Both the position numbers and the translations under genes were made by a program. A DNA stretch of 30,170 nt, taken from CAYTZA01 sp964442365 (GTDB lineage Bacteria > Patescibacteriota > Minisyncoccia > Phycocordibacterales > DAORIS01). Every line of letters begins with the position of its first letter. Positions within the stretch are counted from its first letter, which is position 1. The stretch spans positions 1 to 30,170 of the forward strand of contig CAYTZA010000005.1 of assembly GCA_964442365.1 (NCBI GenBank). The letters are read 5' to 3'. The notes beneath the pieces were generated by a model. That model ran no database searches and was not told the DNA's origin. It saw only the letters and a list, made by a program, of their open reading frames with translations. Below are positions 16,011 through 22,733 of the stretch, one piece after another.

Positions 16011-18139
16011 AAAGTTGGTGTGGGAAAAATAGTGATTGGTGTTGTAGATGCTGTATGTTGGGCCACCCATAAACGTACAGCATATTCCCATGATTCAAAC
16101 TGAGAGTCTGTTGCGGGATACGTTGGTGCTGGACCGAGTGGATCATTTTTATCAACATAGTAAAGAATATTGTGTTGATCAAGAATATTTATTTCTCCAC
16201 GTAGTATTGGTTTTAATTCTGTTGTATCTGGGTATATAGGTTTTTTAAATTTCTCTTTAGGGAATTTTTGAAGGGCTTCTTTCATAAATTCATTCCACAA
16301 AGGTGCTACCACAAAACCAGCCACTTTTTTATCAATAGGAGTGTTGTCGTTGTTTCCTGCCCATGCTCCAACGGCTATGGTTGGACTGTAGCCAATAATC
16401 CATGTATCTCGATAATCGTTGGTTGTTCCTGTTTTTGCGGCTACATCGTAGCCAGAGATATAAAGTGCTGAATTTGCACCAAAAGCGGGTATACGAGCGT
16501 TGTCATCAGACAATACATCGTTTATGGTTAGGGCTGTATTTTCTTCCAAAACTCGTGTTGGAAGTCCGGTAAATTCTTCAATCGTGTGACCCTCTCTGTC
16601 AGTAATTTTTAGTATTCCTACTGGTTCATTGCGAATTCCTTCAGAAGCAAATACACTGTATGCGCTGGTGATCTCTAAAGGGGACACCTCGCCTCCTCCA
16701 AGGACCAAGGTGAGTCCGTAATCATTGGCTGTGCCAAGTCCTTGTATACCCATATTTTTTGCGAGACTGAGGGCATCTTTAAGTCCTGTTAGGTATAACA
16801 CTTTAATTGCGGGTATGTTTCTTGATTGAGCGAGAGCCCCCCTTAAAGTTATTGGACCTAGATATTTCTCATCATAGTTTTCTGGCTTGTAACAAGTTGA
16901 TGATGGGGTTTTTGGTGTCCCATCTGGATTACATGTTGTTGAAAATTCTGTTGGTAGATCATATACAATTGTTTCTGGTGTATAACCTTTGTTGAAAGCG
17001 GCAGCGTATACAAAAGGTTTAAATGTAGACCCCGGTTGTCTATGGGCGGTGACGACGTTAAAGTTTCCATCTATATTTTTATCAAAATAATCTCTTGATC
17101 CAACCATGGTAAGAATTTGTCCTGTTTTTGGATCAATAGCTATGAGGGCGGCGTTTTCTGCTTTAAATCTTTTTTCATTGTCGAGAGCGTAGCGTTTTAC
17201 AATTTCTTCTGCTTTTTGTTGAAGTTCATAATCTAGAGTAGTTATTATTTTAAAACCACCGTTTTCTACAGCATCAATACCATATTTTTTTTCTAGGTAT
17301 TCTTTAATAAACATAACAAAGTGTGGAGCCTTGATTGATATAAATTGTTGAGGTTGAAATACAACAACCTCTTGTTTTGCTTGTTCGTATTGATCTTTGG
17401 TAATTAGATTATGTTCAAGCATTTTATCCAGTACAAGATTTTTTCTTGCTCCCAATTCCTCTCTATGGTTTCCGTATGGGGAATAATACGATGGGGCTTG
17501 TGGTAAAGCGGCAAGATAGGCTGCTTCAGCCAGTGTGACATCTTTTGCTCTTTTATTGAAAAAGGCCCCACTCGCTTCTTCGACGCCGTATATATTTCCT
17601 CCGTAAGGACTTTCGTTGAGATATATGGTTAAAATTTGTTCTTTGGTCATGATTCTTTCTAGATTCATAGCCAATATCCACTCTTTTATTTTACGAGATA
17701 TCTTTTTATCAACAGTCAGGAGTGAGTTTTTAACAACTTGTTGAGTAATTGTTGAACCTCCTTGGCTGAAACTTAAGGTGGTGGCATTTGCAAGAACAGC
17801 ACGGATTATAGAAATAACAGCTATACCGTTGTGCTCATAGAAACCAGCATCTTCGATTGCAACAGTCGCGTTTTTGATAAAAGGAGAAATATCCTCACTT
17901 TTAATAACTGTGCGACGTGTGTTTTGATTTAGATCATATAAAACAACTGATTCGGTGCGGTCATATATTTTTGTTGAAACATCAACACGACGATCTTCGA
18001 AAGATTGTATGGTGGGTAGATTAAGGGTTGATGCCCATATAAAAATAATACCTAGAGAAAGGGCGCCAAGAGAAAGGATTAAAAGAAGGATGTGTTTTTT
18101 CGTAAACCAGCTTAAATAACCAACCTTTTTACGCTTCAT
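16007..18139 (-). CDS. pbp1A: Class A penicillin-binding protein (transglycosylase/transpeptidase)
   Basis: The 710-residue bifunctional enzyme polymerises and cross-links peptidoglycan. A cytoplasmic basic tail and one TM anchor (about 16-37) precede the GT51 domain: AIEDAGFYEHNG with catalytic Glu ~96, GGSTITQQVVKN at ~127-138, and the RKIKEWILAMNLE helix. The transpeptidase domain carries STFK (Ser371, Lys374), SRN (439-441) and KTGT (569-572). A Pro-rich tail follows. I start at ATG 18139 (MKRKK); an upstream frame from 18160 would place extra residues ahead of the basic TM start and run through the promoter. The stop overlaps the convergent small gene by 4 nt. It implies a peptidoglycan wall in this organism. 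Confidence 0.95.
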   Translation of the reverse strand: MKRKKVGYLSWFTKKHILLLILSLGALSLGIIFIWASTLNLPTIQSFEDRRVDVSTKIYDRTESVVLYDLNQNTRRTVIKSEDISPFIKNATVAIEDAGFYEHNGIAVISIIRAVLANATTLSFSQGGSTITQQVVKNSLLTVDKKISRKIKEWILAMNLERIMTKEQILTIYLNESPYGGNIYGVEEASGAFFNKRAKDVTLAEAAYLAALPQAPSYYSPYGNHREELGARKNLVLDKMLEHNLITKDQYEQAKQEVVVFQPQQFISIKAPHFVMFIKEYLEKKYGIDAVENGGFKIITTLDYELQQKAEEIVKRYALDNEKRFKAENAALIAIDPKTGQILTMVGSRDYFDKNIDGNFNVVTAHRQPGSTFKPFVYAAAFNKGYTPETIVYDLPTEFSTTCNPDGTPKTPSSTCYKPENYDEKYLGPITLRGALAQSRNIPAIKVLYLTGLKDALSLAKNMGIQGLGTANDYGLTLVLGGGEVSPLEITSAYSVFASEGIRNEPVGILKITDREGHTIEEFTGLPTRVLEENTALTINDVLSDDNARIPAFGANSALYISGYDVAAKTGTTNDYRDTWIIGYSPTIAVGAWAGNNDNTPIDKKVAGFVVAPLWNEFMKEALQKFPKEKFKKPIYPDTTELKPILRGEINILDQHNILYYVDKNDPLGPAPTYPATDSQFESWEYAVRLWVAQHTASTTPITIFPTPTF

Positions 18140-18148
18140 ATAAATACT

Positions 18149-18157
18149 ATCGTAGCA
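18149..18157 (-). promoter_or_regulatory. Extended -10 promoter of the PBP gene
   Basis: Minus strand TGCTACGAT (18157-18149), TGn plus TACGAT, ends 9 nt before ATG 18139. The whole PBP-tyrS divergent spacer is only 37 nt (18140-18176). The tyrS promoter must share it; TATGTT at 18166-18171 on the + strand is the best but weak candidate. Confidence 0.5.
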
Positions 18158-18176
18158 CACATCAGTATGTTAGAGT

Positions 18177-19370
18177 ATGACGATGAAGGCTATAGATAAG
18201 AATATACAAGAGGTATTAACTCGAGGGGTAGAGGATATTTTTGTTAAAGAAAGTCTTTTAGAAAAACTTACTTCGGGTAAGACTCTTAGAGTAAAACTTG
18301 GTTTTGATCCAACATCAAAACATGTTCATATTGGAAGGGCTATTACTTTGTGGAAATTGCGAGCTTTTCAAGATCTCGGACACATACCAGTGTTTATTGT
18401 TGGTGATTTTACTGCGCGTATTGGAGATCCATCGGATAAGCTTTCTAAGCGACCCATGCTTACTTCAAAAGAAATTGAAGAAAATCTTTCTACGTACAAA
18501 GAACAAATAGGTAAAATTATAGATTTAAATAAAGCAGAGTTTCATTTTAACTCCGAATGGCTTTCAAAATTAACATTTGCTGAAATTGCTAATCTTGCAG
18601 AAAGTTTCAGTGTTGGACAAATGATAGAAAGAAGAAATTTTAAAGATCGTTTTGAAAAAGGGGAAGAGATATCACTTCGTGAATTTTTATATCCTCTTAT
18701 GCAAGGTTACGATTCTGTTATGGTTAAGGCTGACGTAGAGCTCGGTGGTTTTGACCAATTGTTCAACTTGAAAGCGGGACGTAGTATTCAAAAACACTAT
18801 AATATGGGAGAGCAAGATGTGTTAACTACTCAAATGCTAGAGGGCACCGACGGTCGTAAGATGTCATCGAGCTGGGGCAATATTGTGGCAATAAACGATA
18901 CCCCCACCGATATGTATGGAAAAATTATGTCTGTACGTGACGAGCTTTTAGAGAGATATTTTACACTTTGTACGCGATTGAGTACCGAAGAAATTTCTTC
19001 TTTAATGTCTGAAGTTGCCAAAGGAGCTAATCCTCGTGATATCAAAATGCGTCTTGCTCGTGAGATTGTAACTTTGTACCACAGTTTGGAAGACGCAACA
19101 AAAGCTGAACAAATCTTTATTGATACTTTTTCAAAAGGAAAAATTCCTGACGATATTCAAGAGATTAAGGTTGTCTCTGGATCAGCACTTGTAGAGGGCC
19201 TTCTTACATCTGGTATCGTTTCTTCAAAAACAGATTGGAAAAGACTTGTAGATGAAGGGGCTGTTGTATCTATGGAGACTGGAGAAAAAATTGTTGACGT
19301 TTTTTATAAAGTTACAGAACCTCTTGTGCTCCGTATTGGTAAAAAACGTTTTATAAAAATTGTAGTCTAG
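18177..19370 (+). CDS. tyrS: Tyrosyl-tRNA synthetase
   Basis: A class I aminoacyl-tRNA synthetase of 397 residues that charges tRNA-Tyr. The catalytic signature LGFDPTSKHVHIGR (about 41-54) has HIGR in place of HIGH; the second signature is GRKMSSS (226-232). GYDSVMVKADVELGGFDQLFNL is the tyrosine/tRNA-binding core with a GGFDQ variant of GGSDQ. An S4 RNA-binding domain forms the C-terminus (SALVEGLLTSGIVSSKTDWK onward to FIKIVV). Start ATG 18177 or, two codons later, ATG 18183; neither has a Shine-Dalgarno sequence. It is divergent from the PBP gene. Its TAG lies in CTAG, the reverse of which is the stop of the next, convergent gene. Confidence 0.95.
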   Translation: MTMKAIDKNIQEVLTRGVEDIFVKESLLEKLTSGKTLRVKLGFDPTSKHVHIGRAITLWKLRAFQDLGHIPVFIVGDFTARIGDPSDKLSKRPMLTSKEIEENLSTYKEQIGKIIDLNKAEFHFNSEWLSKLTFAEIANLAESFSVGQMIERRNFKDRFEKGEEISLREFLYPLMQGYDSVMVKADVELGGFDQLFNLKAGRSIQKHYNMGEQDVLTTQMLEGTDGRKMSSSWGNIVAINDTPTDMYGKIMSVRDELLERYFTLCTRLSTEEISSLMSEVAKGANPRDIKMRLAREIVTLYHSLEDATKAEQIFIDTFSKGKIPDDIQEIKVVSGSALVEGLLTSGIVSSKTDWKRLVDEGAVVSMETGEKIVDVFYKVTEPLVLRIGKKRFIKIVV

Positions 19371-19633
19371 AAGCCACGATCTGATTCTTCGTAATCATCT
19401 AGAGGGTTGTAACTCTCCTCGTCTTCTTCATCGTCATCTTTGTATTGTTCCTCTTCGTCTTCGTCTGGGGCTCCTGAAACATGTTCTGGTACTGGAATAT
19501 CGTCATCCTCGATTGGTTTGATTGGAAGTGCACCACCGATTAAGTCTTCTTCGTTTTCTTCTTCTACTATGGGTATTACAGGATCTGTTTCTGCAGATTT
19601 TTTGTTTATTTGTTTCGTGCTGTTTTTCTTCAT
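19367..19633 (-). CDS. Small highly acidic low-complexity protein
   Basis: An 88-residue product with a basic N-terminal 13 residues (MKKNSTKQINKKS), then almost continuous Asp/Glu clusters (EEENEEDLIGGALP, PDEDEEEQYKDDDEEDEES). It has no TM span, cysteines or recognisable domain and is probably disordered. The gene is credible because it fills the gap between tyrS and ruvC exactly, keeps strong coding bias on one strand, and its stop shares the CTAG palindrome with tyrS. ruvC, on the same strand, ends 22 nt upstream of its start, so the two may be co-transcribed. Possible roles (chaperone-like, binding partner of basic proteins) are guesses. Confidence 0.65.
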   Translation of the reverse strand: MKKNSTKQINKKSAETDPVIPIVEEENEEDLIGGALPIKPIEDDDIPVPEHVSGAPDEDEEEQYKDDDEEDEESYNPLDDYEESDRGF

Positions 19634-19655
19634 GATACTTAGGTTGTATCAAACT

Positions 19656-20156
19656 TTATTTTTTTTGCAATAGTGCTCGTGATTGTGGATAACTTGCAGC
19701 TCCCGCTATAGCTATGGCAATAGCATCAAATTCATCATCTTTCATGTTGCTTTTTGCTATTTTTATTAGCTTTTGTACCATGGAGGTTACTTGTGATTTG
19801 TCACTTTTTCCGTAACCAGTCACGGCTATTTTTACTTGTAGAGGAGAAAGTTCAAAAATTTCAAGACCATTTTTTCTTGCCTCACAGAGTACTATTCCTC
19901 GAGCCTCTGCTACTTTCATGGCCGTCTTTTGATTATTAGTGAAGAAAAGAGTTTCTATAGAAAGCACAGTCGGTTTGTGTATATCAATAATACGTCCTAG
20001 TTCTTGTGATATAGAAACAAGACGATCTGCATGTTGGTTTTTTCTTGATGTTTCAAAACATGCGGAATATAAGAGAATGTTATTTTCTACAATAGCGATG
20101 CCCATACGGTCATAACCCGGATCAATACCAAGAATACGTTCTGATTTATTCGGCAT
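19656..20156 (-). CDS. ruvC: Holliday junction resolvase RuvC
   Basis: The 166-residue endonuclease cuts Holliday junctions after RuvAB branch migration. The acidic catalytic set is visible: ILGIDPGYDRMG (Asp ~11-12), LSIETLFF (Glu ~68) and KDDEFDAIAIA (Asp ~141 and ~144). I choose ATG 20156 (MPNKSERIL), which overlaps the yebC stop by 11 nt; a start at 20180 would add eight residues and overlap 35 nt. Same-strand yebC upstream and ruvB further upstream recreate the yebC-ruvC-ruvB grouping common in bacteria. ruvA is not in the window. Confidence 0.94.
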   Translation of the reverse strand: MPNKSERILGIDPGYDRMGIAIVENNILLYSACFETSRKNQHADRLVSISQELGRIIDIHKPTVLSIETLFFTNNQKTAMKVAEARGIVLCEARKNGLEIFELSPLQVKIAVTGYGKSDKSQVTSMVQKLIKIAKSNMKDDEFDAIAIAIAGAASYPQSRALLQKK

Positions 20157-20676
20157 TGGTGTAGACGTCTTGAACTTCATCGTTTTCTTCTAGTTCGCCT
20201 ATGAGGTTTTCGAGTGTAGTCGCATCGTCGCCAGTAACAGGTACGGTCATACTAGGAACCCACTCTCCGTTTGTTCGTGTAAATGCCCATGTTGCTGATC
20301 CTGGAGCGGCAAGAGGGAAGCCTGATTTGGATAGTATGTGTTTGATCTCCTGAGCAGCTTTGTTTCTGTTGTCAGTCAGCGCCTCTATGATGAGTGCGCA
20401 ACCTGCTGGTCCATAAGCCTCATAAGTAATTTGCTCCATAGAAGCACTGTTATCGGTCGAGCCTTTCTTAATAGCGCGCTCTATGGTATCTGCCGGCATA
20501 TTTACTTCTTTTGCTTTATCTATGGCAGTTTTAAGGCTTGGAGAGGTTATATTTCCTCCAGCTTTCTTAGCTTCTGCACTTATCTGTTTTACTAATTTAC
20601 TAAATACCTTACTTTTCTGTGCATCTGTGCCAGCTTTTTGTCTTTTGATTTTTGACCATTTGTTATGTCCTGCCAT
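20146..20676 (-). CDS. yebC: YebC/TACO1 family protein, shortened
   Basis: The start at ATG 20676 is fixed by the canonical family opening MAGHNKWSKIKRQKAGTDAQ; a longer frame to 20790 would run through a terminator and promoter. The protein is 176 residues, whereas the family is usually about 240-250. The N-terminal helical domain and the NMPADTIERAIKKG and YEAYGPAGCALIIEALTDNRN motifs are intact, but after GSATWAF the sequence moves quickly to a C-terminal LENLIGELEENDEVQDVYTN, so part of the two C-terminal alpha/beta domains is missing. Members act as transcription regulators or as translation factors relieving stalling at proline runs; which applies here is unknown. A perfect TATAAT 6 nt before the ATG implies a leaderless mRNA. 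Confidence 0.93.
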   Translation of the reverse strand: MAGHNKWSKIKRQKAGTDAQKSKVFSKLVKQISAEAKKAGGNITSPSLKTAIDKAKEVNMPADTIERAIKKGSTDNSASMEQITYEAYGPAGCALIIEALTDNRNKAAQEIKHILSKSGFPLAAPGSATWAFTRTNGEWVPSMTVPVTGDDATTLENLIGELEENDEVQDVYTNAE

Positions 20677-20682
20677 GTGCGG

Positions 20683-20688
20683 ATTATA
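20683..20688 (-). promoter_or_regulatory. yebC promoter -10
   Basis: Minus strand TATAAT (20688-20683) ends 6 nt before ATG 20676, so transcription should begin at or next to the start codon. The -35 would fall in the T-run of the upstream terminator and is not consensus. Confidence 0.6.
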
Positions 20689-20703
20689 CACCGCCTCTAT
20701 ATA

Positions 20704-20727
20704 TAAAAAAACCCCGCTATATGGGGT
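20704..20727 (-). terminator. Intrinsic terminator of the 20977 gene
   Basis: Minus strand: ACCCC, seven-base loop, GGGGT, then a T-run. The TAG stop codon of the gene lies inside the hairpin loop. It separates this gene from yebC. Confidence 0.75.
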
Positions 20728-20977
20728 AGTGTGAACTTCCTTCGTTAATTTGTTCGCGCTCCTTTTCGCGCTCCTTTTCATGGCCAGCAATCATCGGCTG
20801 CAGGCCCTCGATAACTTTTCCCAACTCAGAGTAGTAACAATCTTCGTGGACTTCATCACCGCTAATTCTGTACGTTTCGCCAGTTTTGTCGGTGATGGAT
20901 TGATTGCAAACTGCACAGGTGACATGAACAATAACAATACCTTCTCCTCTCAAGAATTCTTCTACTGACATAGCCAT
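20717..20977 (-). CDS. Small putative zinc-binding protein (accessory cassette)
   Basis: An 86-residue soluble protein of unknown family. It contains C-x2-C (CAVC, about residues 22-25) and, 19 residues later, H-x2-C (HEDC), a spacing compatible with one zinc site as in LIM or treble-clef fingers. The second half is helical and charged, with EKEREKEREQ. The start ATG 20977 is set by AAGGAG (20989-20984) six bases upstream; an ATG two codons later is possible. The gene is monocistronic, with its own promoter (near 21019-21046), Shine-Dalgarno sequence and terminator, and is visibly more GC-rich than flanking yebC and ruvB. It lies in a cluster normally made only of ruv/yebC genes, suggesting an inserted accessory gene. 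No function assigned. Confidence 0.75.
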   Translation of the reverse strand: MAMSVEEFLRGEGIVIVHVTCAVCNQSITDKTGETYRISGDEVHEDCYYSELGKVIEGLQPMIAGHEKEREKEREQINEGSSHYPI

Positions 20978-21018
20978 ATTCGTCTCCTTAAAATGGGTTG
21001 TGGTGGAACTCCTGAATA

Positions 21019-21046
21019 ACAATACTCCAATAAATATATTTGTCTA
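21019..21046 (-). promoter_or_regulatory. Promoter of the 20977 gene
   Basis: Minus strand TAGACA (21046-21041), 16-bp spacer, TATTGT (21024-21019). It starts directly at the end of the neighbouring terminator's T-run and gives a leader of roughly 35 nt that contains AAGGAG. The -10 is only a partial match. Confidence 0.45.
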
Positions 21047-21047
21047 T

Positions 21048-21074
21048 AAAAAAACCCCGCTAATAGTCGCGGGG
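21048..21074 (-). terminator. Intrinsic terminator of the 21376 gene
   Basis: Minus strand: CCCCGC, eight-base loop, GCGGGG, followed by seven T. A strong intrinsic terminator 27 nt after the stop at 21101. The opposite orientation ends in CCTTTT and would be weaker. Confidence 0.85.
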
Positions 21075-21100
21075 CCTTTTGATGATGGTGTGGATCCGGG

Positions 21101-21376
21101 TTAGCCGACTACTCGTTTTCCCCAAGAACCAGCCTCAACAACTTTGTGGGTTTTCCATTGTTCCAGCATGCGATTTCTTACGGCTGTAACGTCCTGGTCT
21201 TGTTCTGTGGCAAGTAATTTACCCTTTGGCATTATACCCGTGCTCTCATAGGGTTCTTCCAGGGTATCCCAGACTTCGGTGAACTCGCCCCGTGGAAAGA
21301 ACTTGCTTGGGCCACCGAGCTTGTACAAACGACACCGGTAGCGGTGTGTTCCAAGCAGAGTGTCACTTGGTCGCAT
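21101..21376 (-). CDS. Small hypothetical protein (accessory cassette)
   Basis: A 91-residue product; family not recognised. I choose ATG 21376 (MRPSDTLLG) because AGGAG lies 7 nt upstream, directly after a hairpin; the longer frame to 21433 would translate through that hairpin. The sequence is basic and aromatic (HRYRCRLYKLGGPSKFFPRG near residue 11), with an acidic patch in the middle (FTEVWDTLEEPYES) and a charged helical segment (VRNRMLEQWKTH). It has no TM span and a single Cys. The first 40 residues could be a small beta-barrel-like fold (L-Y-K-L-G-G-P...G-E-F). It is monocistronic, GC-richer than ruvB and followed by a strong terminator. No function assigned. Confidence 0.7.
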   Translation of the reverse strand: MRPSDTLLGTHRYRCRLYKLGGPSKFFPRGEFTEVWDTLEEPYESTGIMPKGKLLATEQDQDVTAVRNRMLEQWKTHKVVEAGSWGKRVVG

Positions 21377-21383
21377 AAGGTTT

Positions 21384-21404
21384 CTCCTGGCCTTTGGCCA
21401 AAAA
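21384..21404 (-). promoter_or_regulatory. SD-sequestering leader hairpin of the 21376 gene
   Basis: Minus strand: TTTTTGGCC, loop AAA, GGCCAGGAG. The GGCC stem is perfect, and the AGGAG ribosome site can continue the helix with U-A and U-G pairs. A related layout precedes the 24578 gene. Confidence 0.55.
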
Positions 21405-21438
21405 GGGGGTTGAGTAACAAAAAACTCCATCAAAATAC

Positions 21439-21455
21439 TAGCACACTGTGTGCTA
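21439..21455. promoter_or_regulatory. 17-bp perfect dyad between ruvB and the 21376 gene
   Basis: TAGCACAC-T-GTGTGCTA. It begins 2 nt after the ruvB stop and overlaps a candidate TGCTAGTAT extended -10 for the leftward gene. It could be an operator or a short ruvB terminator (followed on the minus strand by GTATTTTG). Confidence 0.5.
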
Positions 21456-21457
21456 AC

Positions 21458-22453
21458 TTAGCGAACTTTCTTTTTTTGTATAGACGCAACGTGTTCGTGA
21501 GCTTTTGGTGTAGCAAGACGTCCACGAGGGGTACGTTCGAGCATGCCGATTTGTATAAGATAGGGTTCGTTGAAATCTTCGAGGGTACTTGATTCTTCAG
21601 AAAGAGCGGCAGCGATAGTGTTTACACCAACAGGACCACCGTTAAATTTATTTATAATAGTTTCTAGAAAATCACGGTCAGAATTTACAAGGCCATGTTC
21701 ATCTACACCAAGAAGGTTAAGGGCATCGAGAACAGTGACATGATCAAGTTCTTGTTTTCGTACCTGAGCAAAATCACGCACACGTTTTAAAAGATAGTTG
21801 GCAGTACGTGGAGTAAAGCGACTTCTTTCGGCTATACCGCGTACAGCTTTTTCGTCTATCTTTACACCGAGTAATTTTGCAGAGCGTCTAATGATCTCCA
21901 TCATTTCTTCTGTGCTGTAAAATTCCATTTTAAATACGCCACCAGCAAAACGACTGCGTAGTGGGGAAGAGAGCATAGATACACGCGTTGTTGCGGCGAT
22001 TAGAGTGAAGGGTTGCAGTTCTAGTTGAATCGTACGTGCAGAGGGTCCTTTGCCTAGAATAATATCAAGAGAATGTGATTCCATGGCGGGATAAAGTATT
22101 TCCTCTATAGATTTATTGAGTCTATGAATTTCATCAATAAAAAGTACATCACCAGATTGTAGATTGGTGAGAATAGATGCCAAATCACCAACTTTTTCTA
22201 TAGCAGGACCTGATGTTGTTTTTAAATTTGAACCTATTTCTTTTGCTATAAGATGAGCGAGTGTAGTTTTGCCTAATCCGGGTGGTCCATAGAAGAGAAT
22301 ATGCTCTGGTGGATGTCCACGTTCACGGGCTGCTTGTATCAAAATATTGAGGTTTTCCTTGATATTTTGTTGTCCTATATAATCCTCGAAGCGTAAAGGG
22401 CGAAGGGTATTGTCTAGAACGATAACTTCGTCTTGTTCGGGGTTAGTTGACAT
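21458..22453 (-). CDS. ruvB: Holliday junction branch-migration helicase RuvB
   Basis: The 331-residue AAA+ motor works with RuvA. The N-terminus reaches LRPLRFEDYIGQ, then Walker A GPPGLGKT (56-63), Walker B VLFIDEIHRLN (about 103-113), the sensor LIAATTR, and SPLRSRF with the arginine finger region. The C-terminal winged-helix domain includes PRTANYLLKRVRDFAQ and GPVGVNTIAAALSEE, ending RTPRGRLATPKAHEH. Length is normal. A TAAAAT box 7 nt before the ATG (22466-22461) predicts a leaderless transcript. The start codon overlaps the -35 of a promoter firing the other way. Two small accessory genes separate it from yebC-ruvC. Confidence 0.97.
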   Translation of the reverse strand: MSTNPEQDEVIVLDNTLRPLRFEDYIGQQNIKENLNILIQAARERGHPPEHILFYGPPGLGKTTLAHLIAKEIGSNLKTTSGPAIEKVGDLASILTNLQSGDVLFIDEIHRLNKSIEEILYPAMESHSLDIILGKGPSARTIQLELQPFTLIAATTRVSMLSSPLRSRFAGGVFKMEFYSTEEMMEIIRRSAKLLGVKIDEKAVRGIAERSRFTPRTANYLLKRVRDFAQVRKQELDHVTVLDALNLLGVDEHGLVNSDRDFLETIINKFNGGPVGVNTIAAALSEESSTLEDFNEPYLIQIGMLERTPRGRLATPKAHEHVASIQKKKVR

Positions 22454-22475
22454 GAAAATTATTTTATGCTATGAT
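22447..22475 (+). promoter_or_regulatory. Consensus promoter reading right, into the ncRNA
   Basis: TTGACA (22447-22452), exactly 17 bp, then TATGAT (22470-22475) preceded by TGC (extended -10). It is one of the two strongest promoters in the window. The -35 covers the ruvB start codon, and the ruvB -10 (TAAAAT, minus strand) lies inside the spacer, so the two divergent promoters overlap face to face. Predicted start of transcription is near 22482. Confidence 0.75.
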
Positions 22476-22481
22476 ACTCAT

Positions 22482-22733
22482 CTGTTCTTGATCAACTCTG
22501 TAAATCTCTAAGCAATGGCCTTCTCCCGAAGGTATAAAGATTCTTTTACGAGGACGACCTGGTGTTGTGCCTTGTAGCACTCCGTGCTGGGTCTATCCTT
22601 AGAAAAGCATCTGGCTTTTAGTGATTCTATTAAAAGTATTGCTTAGAGATTTATGTAGTCGATCGAAACAATTCGATCTCTTCAAATCGTACCCCTGTTC
22701 AGGAAAAACACAACTTAACAAGTTGGTTTTTTT
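22482..22733 (+). ncRNA. Candidate structured noncoding RNA, about 250 nt
   Basis: No credible protein frame fills the 295-nt ruvB-pilB spacer. A consensus promoter lies upstream and a hairpin/T-run terminator downstream. Inside, 22502-22516 pairs perfectly with 22638-22652 over 15 bp, extended by one A-U and two G-U pairs. The enclosed 121 nt contains CCTTC-TCCC-GAAGG (22519-22532), AGCAC-TCC-GTGCT (22576-22588), a possible AGGA/TCCT plus GACCT/GGGTC helix (22551-22560 with 22589-22599), and AAAAGC-ATCTG-GCTTTT (22603-22619). After the closing stem comes GATCGAA-ACAA-TTCGATC (22661-22678) and the terminator. I find no RNase P, SRP, or tmRNA signature and cannot demonstrate a 6S match. Strand is set by the promoter; read on the minus strand, one hairpin would have a GNRA (GGGA) loop. 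Confidence 0.65.
22711..22733. terminator. Bidirectional terminator between ncRNA and pilB
   Basis: CAACTT-AAC-AAGTTG followed on the + strand by GTTTTTTT. On the minus strand the same stem is followed by TGTTTTT, so it can end both the ncRNA and pilB transcripts. Confidence 0.7.

Noticed and set aside
20677..20790. Longer YebC N-terminus
   Set aside because: MAGHNKWSKIK is the invariant family start; the extra stretch contains a promoter and another gene's terminator.
21377..21433. Longer N-terminus of the 21376 gene
   Set aside because: It would translate the hairpin and Shine-Dalgarno sequence that precede ATG 21376.
22502..22652. MITE or terminal inverted repeat interpretation of the 15-bp inverted repeat
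   Set aside because: No flanking target duplication is visible, and a promoter, nested hairpins and terminator frame the repeat, which fits an RNA better.
22482..22733. RNase P RNA, SRP RNA or tmRNA
   Set aside because: I looked for GAGGAAAGTC-type P4, GGAAGGAAGCAGCC and the tmRNA tRNA-like ends and found none on either strand.
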